Assembly: GCF_037042905.1 (NCBI RefSeq)
Contig: NC_087262.1
Location: forward strand, 5,480,001-5,544,000
From: Lytechinus pictus
Taxonomy: Eukaryota; Echinodermata; Echinoidea; Temnopleuroida; Toxopneustidae
Length of the DNA stretch: 64,000 nt
Reading direction: 5' to 3'
Below, in pieces: positions 12,301-22,795 of the stretch. How positions within the stretch are numbered: the stretch's first letter is position 1; each line of letters opens with the position of its first letter. Under the pieces are notes generated by a model. That model ran no database searches. It had not been told where the DNA came from and saw nothing but the letters and a program-made list of their open reading frames with translations. The position numbers and the translations under genes were made by a program.

Positions 12301-15300
12301 TACTAGAACAGTACTTGAACTGAATGATGATCCTAAGCACTGTTTGAAGACATTGAAATTTGTGAGATATTTCCAATTTTTTAGCAAGCGCCATGAGCGC
12401 CCAGCTGAGACGGATACCGGCGCTTTACAAGAACCCATCACCATCATCATCATCACTTATCTTGGTGGTGAATATGAGTACTTGCTTGGATCACAAGATC
12501 TCTGGGCATGCTTTATAAGAGTAACAATGGGCATTTGCCTATACGAGCGACATGAAAGCCATTCATAAATTCATGATGAAGGCTTAAAGTGCATTATAGG
12601 CATCTTTCTCAGATACAGGAATCGTGATTAGACGTTCTTGTTGAATCCAGTTGCTGCTTCATGATGAAGCATCCATTTTCTGTTCTCTCCTCTTTGATAA
12701 ATCTCCTATGGCAACCATCTCCAAATATTAAAGCTATAGTTTCTAAGTAAGTCGTATGCAAATTATAATATCAATGTCCTGATTATTATGGTAAACAGAA
12801 ATTCCTCAGTGAGACAATGAACAAACCAGATGGAGGACTAAGCCAGATTATTGCCTTTCCAACAAGAGGACACAACATAATGGAACACCCTTAACATCAC
12901 CATCAAATACCATCCAACATTGATTAGACAGTGTGTACCACTTCCAGGATTTATTTGCCACAATGTGTTACTCATGGGTATACTGTGAGGTTATCCAATG
13001 GAATAAACCTTTTCGTAATTATGGTACGACTAAGGATATTCTTCTGGAAGAATGCTGACTTTAATAGTGTCATGCAGATGTACTTTGGACAATCATACAA
13101 CTCTCTGTACTTAAATCCGACAAGTCGAGCATAGGAGACTGAATGCCAATCAAGAGGACTTTAACAAGAACACACCGTTAACCATGTCTTCTTCCGACAC
13201 AAGTTGCCTCAATGGACAATGGACATAAGATGTGTCGTAAGATGTCAAGAGTTTTAGAGAAAGGCTAGGAAGGCTTGCACATTTTAGAGCTCCAAACGCA
13301 TCAGTAAGGTACAGCTCAGAATTGCTACAATGCATTAAAGAGGACCATAAGAGGGTTTGTAGACAAGCCTAATTTGCTGACCGGATTGACAATGATCCAG
13401 GCTGTAACAATTAGCATGTTGGGAGCCCTTAATATCAATAGCTATGACTACATTGGAATAGCATTATTAAAGGAAGGCAAATATTTTTAGTCTTAGTATT
13501 CATCACTGATCATGATGATGATGATGATGACGCTGCTCTACAAGTCCTGGGACCCAGTCCTGACCCAGATATGGCCAGATAACATATTGTTTAGTCAAAC
13601 AGGTGTAGCCAGACTACTGAAGAAATTGTTAAAGAAAACACCCTGCATGAAGCTACTAGGCCAGACGGAATCTCTGCTACACTTCTTAATGAGACTACCT
13701 ATCAGATCTTACCTGCCATAAGTTTGCTTTTCCTGGCCTCCCTTTATCATGTTTATACGGTGAATTTTCAACAAAGTACATGTATAAGTTGTTCCCATCC
13801 ATATAAGAAAGGGGTGTCAACTCTAACAAACTACACACCAATTCAAATACTGTGCTTTGTTCTTGCCGATCCCATCATCTTGTCAGACTAACAACGCGGC
13901 TTAGGAAGCGACGAACATATTTCCAGTATTTTTCCTTGAATATAAATCATATTAGGATAGATTTCAATGCTTAGTGATAGCAGCATATTAATTTGAAAAA
14001 CTGATATGTTTTCACTGCAGTCAATGTGATAAAAATCAAAATTTCTTGACATTTTCCATATAAGGATACTTATTTGCATAATATGCGAATGAGGCAGATT
14101 TGCTAGTTTTTTTTAAATAAAGACATTGAACTTATTATTCATCATAAACTTTTGTTCAAAATTACTTGCTGTGGACATTTAATTTGTAATCTTTGGATTA
14201 ATTTCCTCGTTTTTTATTTTTTTAAATGGCTAATTTGCATAATATGCAAATTAATTTTCAGGCATTGGGATGAATTTTCATGCTTTATAGTAGCATATTA
14301 ATGTCAACATTAATGACATGTTTTCAAGCAGTCTATATGAGAAATATCACAATATCTTGACATTTTTTCCATATAAGGATGCTTATTTGCATAATATGCA
14401 AATGAGGTAGAAATTTTTGCACTTTTGATTAAAACATTGAATTTAGTTAGTTATAATGAATTTCCATTCAAATTAAATTGTTTTTGACATTTAATTTGTA
14501 ATCTTTGGATTATTTCCCTTCTTTTTCTAATTTTTCATGGCTAATTTGCATAATATGCAAATTTCATAAATTTCCACTGCTTGGATTTCTTGGGATTTTT
14601 AGTATGTTGTTTAGGGGACCTTCCTGGAAAGCATTTCAGTGAAATATCTCGTGTTGCAATTAGTGGTGGGTTACCCCCCTATTCTGGCTAGATTGACTGG
14701 ACTATAAAGCTGTTCGTAAGTTAACAGCGACTTTAAGAACGACTGGTGATCCCTTCTTGCGGTAAGTGGTATATTGAATCGGCGATGGTTTAGTGCATTA
14801 GAAAGGATCACCAGTCACTCTTAAAGTCGCTCTTAACTTACGAACAGCTTTATGAAACGGCCCCCAGGATTTTTATTTTCCGAAATAAGAACTAGCGATA
14901 ATTCAACGGCCCGTACTCTGTAGTTGAATCTAAAATAACTTATGGTCTAAAGTTGTGGTTTAACAATGGATAGCCAATACTGCCTCACAAATCCTAATAA
15001 TACAGGTTTATCAGCTCATCTGCCACTTATAAGTTCATTGGCACTATCTGGGAAAGTAACTGAATTGGTTTTCGTTATCATTTGTCATTAAAAGGAATTT
15101 GGAGGCATGCTTTTGCTGTTGTCTAGGGCATTCCTCCTTATTTCATTGTTGCTTTTCAGGCTCTAGTACCTTACACAAATTTAAACCATTTTCGTGCTAT
15201 GTTATATAAGCATTACACATATTCTTTAGTCAGTCCGGTATGGGTATTCAAAGTCTCCCCAATACCGCTCTTTGTTTCTTTTATCTTGCCTGGCGTTACA

Positions 15301-18300
15301 TACTTGTTAATAATGTTTGTTGAATGTGTTTTATTTGAATTTTAATAATGTGTAATTTTATATACCGGAATGTGCAATACTCTCTCAATAGTTTTTCTAT
15401 GAGGGCTCGCATGCCTCTGGGCAATAGTATTGAATTTTACTTTTGCGAGCCCTGGCCCATGGAAAAAACATTTTCTTACTCTTTTCTTTTCTTTCATTTC
15501 TAATTTTCATATTTGATTATTCAATTTCAAATTGTATATTTGTATTCACATTAACGATTTTTGTATGTTTTTATGGCCAAATAAATAATAATAATAATAA
15601 CAATGATTTTAGCATGATGAAAGAGCAAAATGAACATGATTATTATACAATGTTTACAAAAAATGTATATTTTCGGCATCCCGTAATTCAGCACAGAGTA
15701 AGACCGGATATCAGAATAGGGGCCAATAAATCTATTTTTTTCCAGAAAATCCTTTGTACTGACGTGAGCGTCAAAGCTGGTCTTGGCGTCAGTTATGCTG
15801 CCTCGACCATGTTCTCGGCCTCGGACATTTAGTCCTTTGAACACGTCGTCATACAAATTTAGTGATAGAATTAGCAGAAACCTTCAAAGATTACTTTGAA
15901 TTTTCGAGGTACAGAATTCACTTTCCAGGGCGGAATTAATTCCAAATGGCTGGATGACTACTATTTATCCCAATCGAAAATTGAATTTCAATAAAATAAA
16001 AATAGAAGTTTTAAAAAATCGGACAAGGCAAGTAGCAAAGAAGTTATGAAGGTTATAATATTTAAAGATATAAAACTTTTAAATGAAAAGTGATATCATA
16101 ATGATAAAAAGTTATCAACTTACCTGGTGACAGACAGGCTATTGCATTATTATTATTATCAATATTCATCCAGTTTGTGCAGACATTGACATTATGAGCT
16201 AGCAGAAATCGGTTAATATTTCCTTGAAAAGTCGCCAATGAATGTGTCCTCCTTCCGTGAGCACAGGCATTGTCCAAAAAACTGCCTCCTGCCCCTAAAT
16301 GGAAGAGAATTACATAATACGAAGAAAATTATTAGGCTTGTCGTACAAAATAAAGGTTTTCTTTTATAAAATATCTTTGACAATATCATGTCCTCATCAA
16401 AGCTGAAAGTTCTCGAAGAGCGTAGCTCCAAAAAATCCTCAAAATCTTTATGGTTTTTAACTGCTCCGTGAAGGAAAAGTTTGCAATCAAAACCTTTCGA
16501 GATTTTAAGAACAAAATCTCTGTGCTTTTTAACGCCGTAACGCGATTTTAAATTTTTTTTACACCTGAACTTTTCCTTGCGAGTAAACAATCTCTCGAGG
16601 TGACATTTTAAAGCCTATCTTTAGTCTTCAAGTTGGTGAATTTCCTAAAAGTGCAAGCCGCTATTCCGATTATATTGAGCGTAATATAATTTAAAAAATT
16701 GTTTTATTGAATAAATATACCGATTTTACTTCAAAACCCTTTTTTTATGTTAAGATAAAATATCTGCGTATTTTTGTCTTGTTTATATTAAACCCATTCT
16801 CAAACACGGAATGGGCTAAAAGAAGTCAGGAAGCAATCTATGTAGCTTCCTAATATCTAATTAATAATTTTCCACAAAAAAGTGCTCAAATTACCATTTT
16901 CCATTAAAAAATGAAGGCATTACCGAAAGAGGCCCCTAGACTTAAATTCGAACGGTTGAATATAATTATGCCAGATTTGAATCCTAACGGCTAGAAACGA
17001 CCATCCAATGACCACTTTACTTTTGTGATGATGGAATGTTGGATGATACACGAGTATAATTGACATCACCGGTCCTTTACCAACCCCAACAAAAAGTTGA
17101 TTCGAATAAAAAGAGAAAAATCCATCAAGCATAACACTGAAAATTTCATCAAAATCGAATTTAAAATAAGAAAGTTATGACATTTCAAAGTTTCGCTTAA
17201 TTTCACAAAACAGTTATATGCACATCCTGGTCGGTAAGCAAATGAGGAAACTGATGACGTCATCCACTCACTATTTGTTTTGTATTTCATTATATGAAAT
17301 ATTGTCATTTTCTCCTCATTGTCAAGTGAAACATCAATCAATTCATACCTGAACGTGTGAAATTAGCTTTGTTTAATACTACATGGTTCGGTCAAGTTGG
17401 TCCTTATTGTCAAATCTGTAAAAATGAAATATTCTATAATTCAAACAATAAAAGAACAAAATAAATAGTGAGGGACATCATCGATTGTCTCATTTGCATG
17501 TCACTGAGTTGTGCATATCACTGTTTGTTGAAAAATGAGAGAAACTTTGAAAAGGCATAACTTTCTTATTTTACATCCGATTTTGATGAAATTTTCAGCG
17601 TTATGCTAGTTTGATTATTCTCTATTTATTCTAATCCACATTTGTCTGGGGTGGACTTGACCTTTAAAAACTGAAATGTATCAATGGCATTTGTGATTTC
17701 TTCTTCATAAATGATTACTGACCCTGACATCACTAGTATTTTTTCAATATCAGTAATGATATACAACACTTATAGCACTCGATAATACAATGTTTTTATT
17801 TATTAAGTGCTGCACATTTTCATCATTACCCCCAGCTTTGCCAGGGCTGATCAAGTGCTCAAGCAAGAAATCCCTTCCTATCAGTATACACATTTACGAC
17901 ACCTGGGTGGAGAGTGACAAAATGTAGATAAGGGATTTGCCAATGCGGGGGGGGGGGGGGGTCGTACCACGGTCCTTGTAGTTCGAAGTCCGGAATTTAT
18001 CCTTTGAGCCACATCACTTCTTTGTTATTGCTCTATTGACATGAAATGCAAAGGTCACGAGTTCGAATCTCGCTACGTTATTATTATTATTATTATTATT
18101 ATTTATTCGGCAATTCACACAAAATATAACAATGTAAATATGAGTACACAAACAATTATAAATGCAAAATCTTACTGGCGGTCCTCTGAATGCATCAGTT
18201 GGCTGCCGGGGAAGAGGAAAGCAAACTTAATCACTGTAACCGTAATGGTCCCTCTTCCCGACCAACTGGTGCACATAGAAGACCTGTAAGATATATGGCT

Positions 18301-18851
18301 CATTGTGCAAAGCATTACACCTTTGGTCAGATGCATAAAAAGTAACAATTGCTAAAAGCACAAGCAATTGCTCGTCAAGCAAAAGAGCATGCCTTATCAA
18401 TTGCTTTATTTCGTATACATTGCCCATTGCTTGTGATTAAACCACCCTTTTCTTTACAAACATGGTTATAAAACGCGAACGACCTGATCAAGCAAACGCT
18501 CAAGCTGCTCTATCTGACGGAGCTTTAAAGCAAATGCCTTAAACCACAAGCAAAATGTCCGCTTTATGCATACGCTTTTTAGCAATAGCTTAATCCTCAA
18601 GCAAGTACTACCAGGCTGTTAGCAATTGCTTAAGCTTACGAGCAAAAACATTTGCTCGCTCATTTTTTTTCATACAGAATCAAGCAAAAACCTAGCAAAA
18701 GCCATTGCTACTTGTTATGCATCTGACCCATCGCCAATTAATCTGATATCAAGATAAATAAATGATGATAGACAAAGCAGTACTTACCGATGACAAGACA
18801 TGGCATCAAAATCCAAATGACCACATTCTGTACGCCCACCTTTCTCTCCAT
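6047..18851 (-). CDS. Gene 1: secreted EGF-like/FAMeT-like domain protein, 5 exons, 270 aa
   Basis: Rebuilt from five minus-strand coding exons: 18851-18788, 16294-16124, 9699-9604, 8931-8764 and 6360-6047. The lengths 64+171+96+168+314 total 813 nt, exactly 271 codons with the stop, and every junction is GT..AG with a phase 1 intron. Domain order: signal peptide (about residues 1-21), a short Cys-containing domain (22-78), a reduced EGF-like module (EPCRNGG...CDCPFG..., about 79-110), then a FAMeT-like domain to the C terminus with NNVWIDF, VGHVGNPEPLLQW and IRYVG. FAMeT-like domains were named from a crustacean enzyme but are widespread in secreted proteins and may bind ligands; enzyme activity should not be assumed. 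The predicted product is extracellular. Gene 2 is a paralogue 3.9 kb upstream in the same orientation. The introns are filled with mobile elements. The domain call is from residue pattern alone. Confidence 0.7.
6425..6755 (-). mobile_element. tRNA-derived SINE, family A
   Basis: It lies on the minus strand in intron 4 of gene 1. The tRNA-like head at 6690-6750 has a GTGTAGCGGTTCTGACTC-type A region, and the body carries GACGCCTGGCCAAAGGACG. An AT-rich tail with ATTATT lies at the low-coordinate end. Closest copy: 25595-25947. Confidence 0.75.
6993..7290. repeat. Long foldback element in intron 4 of gene 1
   Basis: The left arm (TTTTTGCACCGTGACG... to CAAATGCCCTCCATGACAAA) is mirrored by the right arm (TTTGTCATTTGACGGGCATT... 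to CGCCATGCAAAAAC). The inner part folds too (CTTTGTCGGAAATTGGT against ACCAATTTTCGACAAAG). A homologous foldback sits in the same intron of gene 2 at 23236-23545. Confidence 0.75.
7300..8763. other. Rest of intron 4 of gene 1
   Basis: No exon recognised. A minus-strand frame at 7842-8246 is open for 134 codons but shows no domain and lacks plausible splice signals. The 8268-8408 stretch contains another inverted TTGTCGAAA...TTTCGACAA pair related to the foldback above. Confidence 0.4.
8764..8931 (-). CDS. Gene 1 exon 4 (N-terminal half of FAMeT-like domain)
   Basis: 168 nt, phase 1-1. Acceptor CTCTTTCAG precedes 8931 and donor GTGGGT follows 8764. Encodes ...FKCEKFYTKK... then ALSYIGKGMYIVLSS, matching the gene 2 exon at 25514-25359 in position, phase and pattern. 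Confidence 0.7.
9190..9433. mobile_element. MITE of the ACACTGCAAAAA family
   Basis: Inverted termini of roughly 40 bp: ACACTGCAAAAACGCTGGTG against the complement of CGGAGTTTTTGCAGTGT, followed by TTGATTTAACACCAGCCCGG on both arms. TA at both edges. It lies in intron 3 of gene 1. Confidence 0.85.
9604..9699 (-). CDS. Gene 1 exon 3 (reduced EGF-like module)
   Basis: 96 nt, exactly 32 codons, phase 1-1, with acceptor GGCTGCAG and donor GTAAGT. Encodes EPCRNGG...GCDCPFGFSTPHCE. It has the EGF spacing C-x-C-x(8)-C at the end but lacks the cysteine normally after NGG. Confidence 0.75.
9705..10800. other. Intron 2 of gene 1, proximal part
   Basis: AT-rich, no exon recognised. The frames at 9936-10286 and 10575-10836 open on both strands at once and look like chance. 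Confidence 0.4.
11855..12286 (+). pseudogene. C-terminal fragment of an L2/CR1-like retrotransposon ORF2
   Basis: The plus-strand frame ends with the non-LTR tail pattern: LGVLVFKALN, SPPYISELL, RSLRSADQPLL, GDRAF, GPKLWNSLP and FESYLKTFLF. This corresponds to the region after the RT domain in L2/CR1 elements. The 3' side (to about 12460) ends in CATCATCATCATCAC, a simple-repeat tail. It is a 5'-truncated copy lodged inside the long-TIR element. Not a host gene. Confidence 0.75.
12460..13950. other. Interior of the long-TIR element, unassigned
   Basis: No transposase motif or other domain recognised. Short frames only, plus a (GAT)n patch near 13512. Confidence 0.5.
14705..14866. mobile_element. 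MITE, AAAGCTGTTCGTAAG family, split by the long-TIR element
   Basis: Inverted termini AAAGCTGTTCGTAAGTTAA and TTAACTTACGAACAGCTTT, then GACTGGTGATCC against GGATCACCAGTC. The right terminus continues ATGAAACGGCC. Its left counterpart (GGTGTTTCAT) is displaced to about 10805-10819 by the insertion. Confidence 0.8.
14867..16123. other. Intron 2 of gene 1, distal part
   Basis: AT-rich with an (AAT)n patch at 15584-15600. Open frames at 15443-15856 are antiparallel shadows with no domain. Confidence 0.45.
16124..16294 (-). CDS. Gene 1 exon 2 (short Cys-containing domain)
   Basis: 171 nt, 57 codons, phase 1-1, acceptor CTCCATTTAG, donor GTAAGT. Contains C..GRRTHS, NRFLLAHNV and C......C spacing. 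The gene 2 exon shares C..GR..HS, NRFLLA.NV..C and ends C.S.E. I do not recognise the domain. Confidence 0.7.
17070..17667. mobile_element. TTAA MITE, AGGTCAAGTCCACCCC family (left end decayed)
   Basis: Right terminus GGGGTGGACTTGACCT followed by TTAA (17664-17667). The left end near 17070 reads CCAACCCCAACAAAAAG and has lost the clean terminus. The inner arm ACTGAAAATTTCATCAAAAT is present in both orientations. Same family as 32585-33195 and 61355. Located in intron 1 of gene 1. Confidence 0.75.
17800..18015 (-). mobile_element. Diverged SINE, family A
   Basis: Shares CACCTGGGTGGAGAGTG and the order of blocks with the copies at 6425 and 25595. A poly-G run near 17947 replaces part of the tRNA-like head. 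Confidence 0.55.
18015..18110 (+). mobile_element. Short tRNA-like SINE scrap with (ATT)n tail
   Basis: GGTCACGAGTTCGAATCTCG fits a B box and is followed at once by ACG and (TTA)n to about 18103. The A box is not convincing, so this is a truncated SINE, not a tRNA gene. Confidence 0.5.
18325..18728. mobile_element. MITE rich in AGCAATTGCT motifs
   Basis: Termini GGTCAGATGCATAAAAAGTA and TTGTTATGCATCTGACC are inverted. Inside, variants of the palindrome AGCAATTGCT recur in both arms (18346, 18361, 18399, 18630), with AAGCAAATG-like words between. In intron 1 of gene 1. Confidence 0.7.
18788..18851 (-). CDS. Gene 1 exon 1 (start codon and signal peptide)
   Basis: The ATG at 18851 opens MERKVGVQNVVIWILMPCL, a short basic start and hydrophobic core typical of a signal peptide, and ends at donor GTAAGTA. 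The coding length (64 nt) and phase equal those of gene 2 exon 1. Confidence 0.7.
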
Positions 18852-19192
18852 TTTCGTTGTAGAACATTAATGACAAAAGCACAATAGTGATTGAGTGTAA
18901 AAGGTTAAAAAATGAATACTAAAAAATATCAGATGAAAATGGGGTCTTTCAACGCGGGGAAAGGAAAATGCCCCCCCCCCACCACGAAGATGAAGAGCAA
19001 TGTTATCTTCTACCTTTGCAACTTTCATAATTTGTCTCGTGCCTTTTACCTTAGTTCGGAATCGTCTAGAGTCGTTAAGCAAGCTCACAGAGACCAACCC
19101 ATTTCAAGATCTGTGTCACTAATGCCAGACATAGTTGCAATAATTGATAGTTGATTGGCCAATAAAAAGGAACAAGTGGAGCGCCTCTGGCA

Positions 19193-20356
19193 GTCTCACC
19201 TGCATCACGCGATTCAATATAGCAGCAGTGCTGACTTTGAAAACTACTATAACATAATTATTCACAGAAAACACAATTCGTATGATGATACAATACTATG
19301 TTAATTGACCTTAAATGACCTTTGACTTTGGTCATGTGACCTAAAACTCGCATGAGATGTACAGTGATACTTGATTACTCTTATGGCAAAGTTTTATGAA
19401 CTAGATCCATACACTCTAGGAGTTATGATGGTTATTCAACAAATACCCCCAACATGGCCAAAGTTCATTGACCTTAAATGACCTTTAACCTTGGTTATGT
19501 GACCTAAAACTTGCACAGGATTTTCAGTGATACTTGAATACTCTTAATGTCCAAGTTTTATGAATTAGACCACTGCACTTACAGAGTTCTGATGGTAATT
19601 CTTAAAATACCCCCAACTTGGCCAAAGTTCATTGACCTTAAATGACCTTTGTCATGTGACCTGAAACACACACACAGGATGTTCAGTGATACTTGATTAC
19701 TCTTATGTCCAGGTTATATGAATCAGATCCATAAACTTTCAAAGTTATGATGGTAATTCAACAAATACCCCAAACGTGGTCAAAGTTCCTTGGCCCTAAA
19801 TGTCCTTTGACCTTAATCATGTGACTTGAAACTCAGTAATACTTGATCAACCTTATGTCCATGTTTCATGAACTAGGTCTATATACTTTGGAAGTTATTA
19901 CGAAATTTCAAAAACTTAACCTTAGGTTAAGATTTTGATGTTGATTCCCCCAACATGTTCTAAGTTCATTGACCCTAAATGACCTTTGACCTTAGTCATG
20001 TGACCTGAAACTCAGGCAGGATGTTCAGTAATACTTTTTTATGTGTTTTATTGAATCAATATAATAAAAATATAAAAAATATATCAGTGATTTTAACAAT
20101 AATAATAATAATCAACAACAACAAAAATAAAACATGACAACGCAACGAAAAGCAGCTTATATCCATGTACAGATATACGAATACATATTACAACCTAATA
20201 TGACAGTCATCTTGATTAACCTTATGTCTAATATACTTTCTAAGTTATGCTGTCATTTCAAACACTTAACCTACTGTTAAGATTTGATGTTGACGCCGCC
20301 GCCGCCACCGTCGGAAAAGCGGCGCCTATAGTCTCACTCTGCTACGCAGGTGAGAC
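19193..20356. mobile_element. Repeat element with GTCTCACCTGC termini and internal ~160-bp units
   Basis: Left end GTCTCACCTGCAT, right end GCAGGTGAGAC. The right end also folds on itself (GTCTCACTCTGC against GCAGGTGAGAC). The interior has about five diverged units starting near 19307, 19468, 19633, 19790 and 19970, each with GACCTTAAATGACCTTTGAC and CATGTGACCT. A retroelement scrap with AT-rich 3' sequence (about 20033-20200) interrupts the last unit. The superfamily is not clear; the near-terminal hairpin recalls Helitrons, but no CTRR end is seen. Confidence 0.65.
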
Positions 20357-22121
20357 AAAAAACTATCTGGGACAAAAGATACGGGGCAGGGGAGTGATTC
20401 CGGAGGCAGGGAGGACACACTGCCCCCAGACTTTTTGAAGCACTAAACACTGCCCCTTTTCACCCAAGGAAAAATGTCCCCTTTACGAACGTGTTTGGTG
20501 TCCCTTTTATCATAGAATGACTCGTTTTATGTGTTAACGAGTGCTCTTTCCTTTCTTCGCATCAGATGAATTGCCTCTTTTAAACCAATCTATTCGTGCC
20601 CGAACAGAGGCCGTTTTCGTTATTTAGCGTTCTGTCACCTTCTACATGCGCGTTTTATTATTAAATAGAATAATCTCTTTATAAATGTGTTAATGACTTA
20701 ATTGCCCCCATTTACCTCCTTTTTCATAGTGAATTTCTCTTCTCTCACCTCTGATTAAGTGCCCTGTCCCCAGTCCCTCTTTTTACTTCTGATAAATCCC
20801 CTTTTCTTTTCTCGTTAGTTCTCAATTTTCAGCCAGTTAATGTAAGGTAATTATAATTAGCACCCAAAAAAAGGGGGGGGGGTTTCGTTCGTGAGAGAAA
20901 TTTCCGAAAACTTCTCTTCAAGAAAGAAAAAATAATTTCAAAGGGGATAATGATCTATACCTTATCTATGCAACAGAAATCCAGAGTGGTAATTAGTGTC
21001 AGAATGGACCACGAAATTCTATGACTTCAGATTTTCAAATGCGATTGGCACTTTGTCTGTTTGTTTTGTTAGTTGTTTTTCTTCATGTTTCGACGATTGA
21101 GTGAGCAGATTGTGGCAAGTGGTAGGGAAGGCTTTCCACTTTGTCGTACTGTATTTATCAAGGATTTGTAATGTTCTCCCTCGGAACCTTCACCTCGGAG
21201 TGGTTTTCACAATTATCATAACACATTGTTTTATGGTGTCACAATCGGCAATACTTATTTAAATCACATCTTTAGACAAGAGAATACGGGCTAATGTGTT
21301 TAATTTAATCCCTTTTTATTAATAATAAACTCACCGTGAGAAAACAAATTACCACAAAGCGTGCGAGGTGTGGATGAGGAGATGGACGGGGGTAATTTTC
21401 TCCTTTTCATGAATTATGACTCGCCACTGGCCTTTATATGATTTATTTATTATTTATTTATTTATTTATTCATGCATGTTCACAATGTACAATGTAAAAG
21501 AATACACAGATAATATATAAATATGTATAAAACATGATGACGGAATTTAGATAACGATCTAGATATGATTATATCGATTTTTCGCGCGAAGCGCAGAATG
21601 ATGATGAGGGCTGACATAACATAAATCATGGTAGTGGACATACTCCAATCCAATCTACACATCGACGTCCCATCTCCCTGGAATCAACTACCCCCCCCCC
21701 CGCCCTTATAGGCCTACTCACCATACAGCAGCATAACAAGCCATACCAAATCAATAACACATTTTTATGTTGTTTGACCAAGTGTGCAATAGGGAAAATT
21801 GGTATAGCTTAACCCGGAAGTCAACCCTAACAACGACACGGGTGATAATTTTGTTTTAATTAAAAGCAGATATAATAACAGTGAGTTCTTGATGAAAATT
21901 CGTCGAAGAATAATGGAGTTATGATTGATTTTATTTTAATAATTTATGTCAGCAGCTCACCGTACGCAAGGTATCTCACCACGTTGACATCCAATATTTC
22001 ATAAGTAGACATGGCAAGACATCATCTCTCGCCATGTTGACGTGAAACTTGTAATAAGTCGACTTTGCGAGATCTCGCCATATCGACAAGTTGATATTAC
22101 TTCAAAGCTTTTATTTGGTTC
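20357..22121. other. Intergenic DNA between gene 1 and gene 2, no gene seen
   Basis: Contains poly-G/C runs (20871, 21691) and an (ATTT)n tract at 21436-21470 that looks like the 3' tail of a minus-strand retroelement. No coding frame with a domain. Confidence 0.5.
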
Positions 22122-22795
22122 CAGTAGCGGCACCAGGGGGCATGGGGGACTTTTGCCCAACCCCCCCCCAAAAAAAAAAAAATTTGAAAATTTTCTCATC
22201 CAGTCACTGTTATCTCCCAACAATATTAGTCAATGACACAAAATCGTTCAGATCACTATTTAAATTAAAAAATGTTGCTCCCGCTTCACGCTCGCAGTGG
22301 CTGTTGATTGAGATAAAACAATGTTCAATAGGCTTAAAAACCCAGTGTTCAAGTCAATAAGCACAAACTATTCTTCTAATGATTTTAGTTTCCATTATTT
22401 GCTTTAGCAGTGCACGCATCCTGCATGTTCATAATTTTAAAAAGTGCTGAATATTAAACATTTTCTACTCACGTTACGCGCTCACATCAATACTTCAGGT
22501 ACCCGTCCTGTTCATTGTGTGCTTAATAACGTATAATTAGCATCTCAGGATATTAAAAATCTTAAGCTCGCACTTCGCGCTCGCATTATTCATTCGGTGA
22601 GATATCATATTCACGAGTCACTGCAAACAGTCCTTAAAAGGTTTCTTTTCAAGTCAGGAGGGCCTTTATTAAAAATTTTAGCTCGCGTTTCGCGCTCGAT
22701 TTTGTGAAACAGGAAAAAAATTGTGCCCGCCTTTGCCCCCCCCCCCCCCAAATGTTCTTTTGCCCCCTAATTTAAAAATCCTGCTGCCGCCGTTC
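22122..22795. mobile_element. hAT-like nonautonomous element ending inside gene 2
   Basis: Left end CAGTAGCGGCACCAGGGGGC; right end GGGGGCAAAAG...AGCAGG(R)CGGCGG on the complement. Facing C/A and C-rich runs lie inside both ends. Four inverted GCGAGCGNGAAGCGNGAGC-like motifs (22283, 22466, 22566, 22681) lie within. The right end overlaps the last codons and stop of gene 2. No matching 8-bp target duplication was found, so the exact right border is uncertain. Confidence 0.6.
22665..22670 (-). promoter_or_regulatory. Possible poly(A) signal of gene 2
   Basis: AATAAA on the minus strand about 100 nt past the gene 2 stop, inside the hAT-like element. If used, the element supplies both the stop codon and the 3' end. 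Confidence 0.35.

Larger units (their letters stand above)
10817..14707. mobile_element. Long-TIR DNA element (Harbinger-like target) with TAA duplication
   Basis: The element is 10820-14704, flanked by TAA (10817-10819 and 14705-14707). Its termini are TAGTCCAGTCAAT and ATTGACTGGACTA. Very long inverted arms follow, with ACCCACCACTAATTGC, CACGAGATATT and GACTTTT.GTATG-type blocks in both. Arms run about 10820-11850 and 13950-14704. Removing the element and one TAA restores GTTTCATAAAGCTG, the terminus of the MITE around it, which supports a real insertion. A 3-bp TWA target is typical of PIF/Harbinger. No transposase is seen. Confidence 0.75.

Noticed and set aside
15443-15856. Frames of 129 and 101 codons on opposite strands
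   Set aside because: AT-rich antiparallel frames with homopolymer Ile/Asn runs and no domain.
19193-20356. Helitron
   Set aside because: There is a hairpin near the right end, but no 5' TC or 3' CTRR end and the tips are inverted, so I left it unclassified.
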